Shown piece by piece: positions 5,827 to 5,883 of a DNA stretch of 5,883 nt. The notes below the pieces were generated by a model, which had not been told where the DNA came from, did not search any database, and was given only the letters and a program-made list of their open reading frames with translations. Source of the DNA: CAYYWV01 sp964475385 (GTDB lineage: Bacteria > Pseudomonadota > Alphaproteobacteria > JAAXGF01); the NCBI GenBank assembly GCA_964475385.1, contig CAYYWV010000134.1:1-5883 (forward strand), given 5' to 3'. Position 1 is the first letter of the stretch. Each line of letters begins with the position of its first letter. The position numbers and the translations under genes were made by a program.

Positions 5827-5855
5827 AGTATATCCGTTTCCTATCCTTTTGTCGC
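5827..5855 (-). promoter_or_regulatory. Candidate promoter of the six-gene minus-strand cluster
   Basis: On the minus strand GCGACA (5855-5850, 4 of 6) and TATACT (5832-5827, 5 of 6) are 17 bases apart, in the most AT-rich part of the window and about 70 bases before the first gene. A second, overlapping candidate is TTGACG (5867-5862, 5 of 6) with TAGGAA (5843-5838, 3 of 6) at 18 bases. One of these probably drives the cluster, but the start site is not determined by sequence. No obvious operator repeat is visible. Confidence 0.45.
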
Positions 5856-5883
5856 TGTTCGCGTCAAGTGCGGGTGCGACGGA

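Overview
This GC-rich window (roughly 70% GC by eye) carries six protein-coding genes, all on the minus strand, so transcription runs from the right end to the left. Dense coding, GTG starts, 4-base gene overlaps and a dgcN-dgcA pair suggest a high-GC Alphaproteobacterium. That placement is inferred from gene content and was not tested by search.

In transcription order: an AT-richer leader with a promoter-like segment (about 5790-5883); a CDP-alcohol phosphatidyltransferase (5756-5121); a HAD subclass IB hydrolase (5039-4338); dgcN, an N-acetyltransferase of the DUF1611 family (4218-3226); dgcA, an enolase-superfamily racemase (3229-2243); an FAD-dependent phytoene-desaturase/PYROXD2-like oxidoreductase (2225-594); and msrB, methionine-R-sulfoxide reductase (457-5).

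The genes fall into three functional groups. The first two form a lipid-type pair: an integral membrane transferase that puts an alcohol onto a CDP-activated lipid, then a phosphatase-type HAD enzyme that could dephosphorylate the product. The middle pair is the recently described D-glutamate route: DgcN acetylates D-glutamate and DgcA racemises N-acetyl-D-glutamate to the L form. Their coding regions overlap by GTGA. A flavoprotein of unknown substrate follows 17 bases later with a strong Shine-Dalgarno and is probably co-transcribed. MsrB, a methionine repair enzyme, sits after a 136-base gap and may have its own promoter.

There is no RNA gene, mobile element, CRISPR array or integration site that I can support, and no gene-free stretch over 300 bases. 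The points most worth a second look are the flavoprotein linked to dgcNA, the transferase/HAD pair, a hairpin placed between a Shine-Dalgarno and the first gene's start codon, the ambiguous dgcN start with a candidate internal promoter, and an MsrB lacking the usual resolving cysteine.
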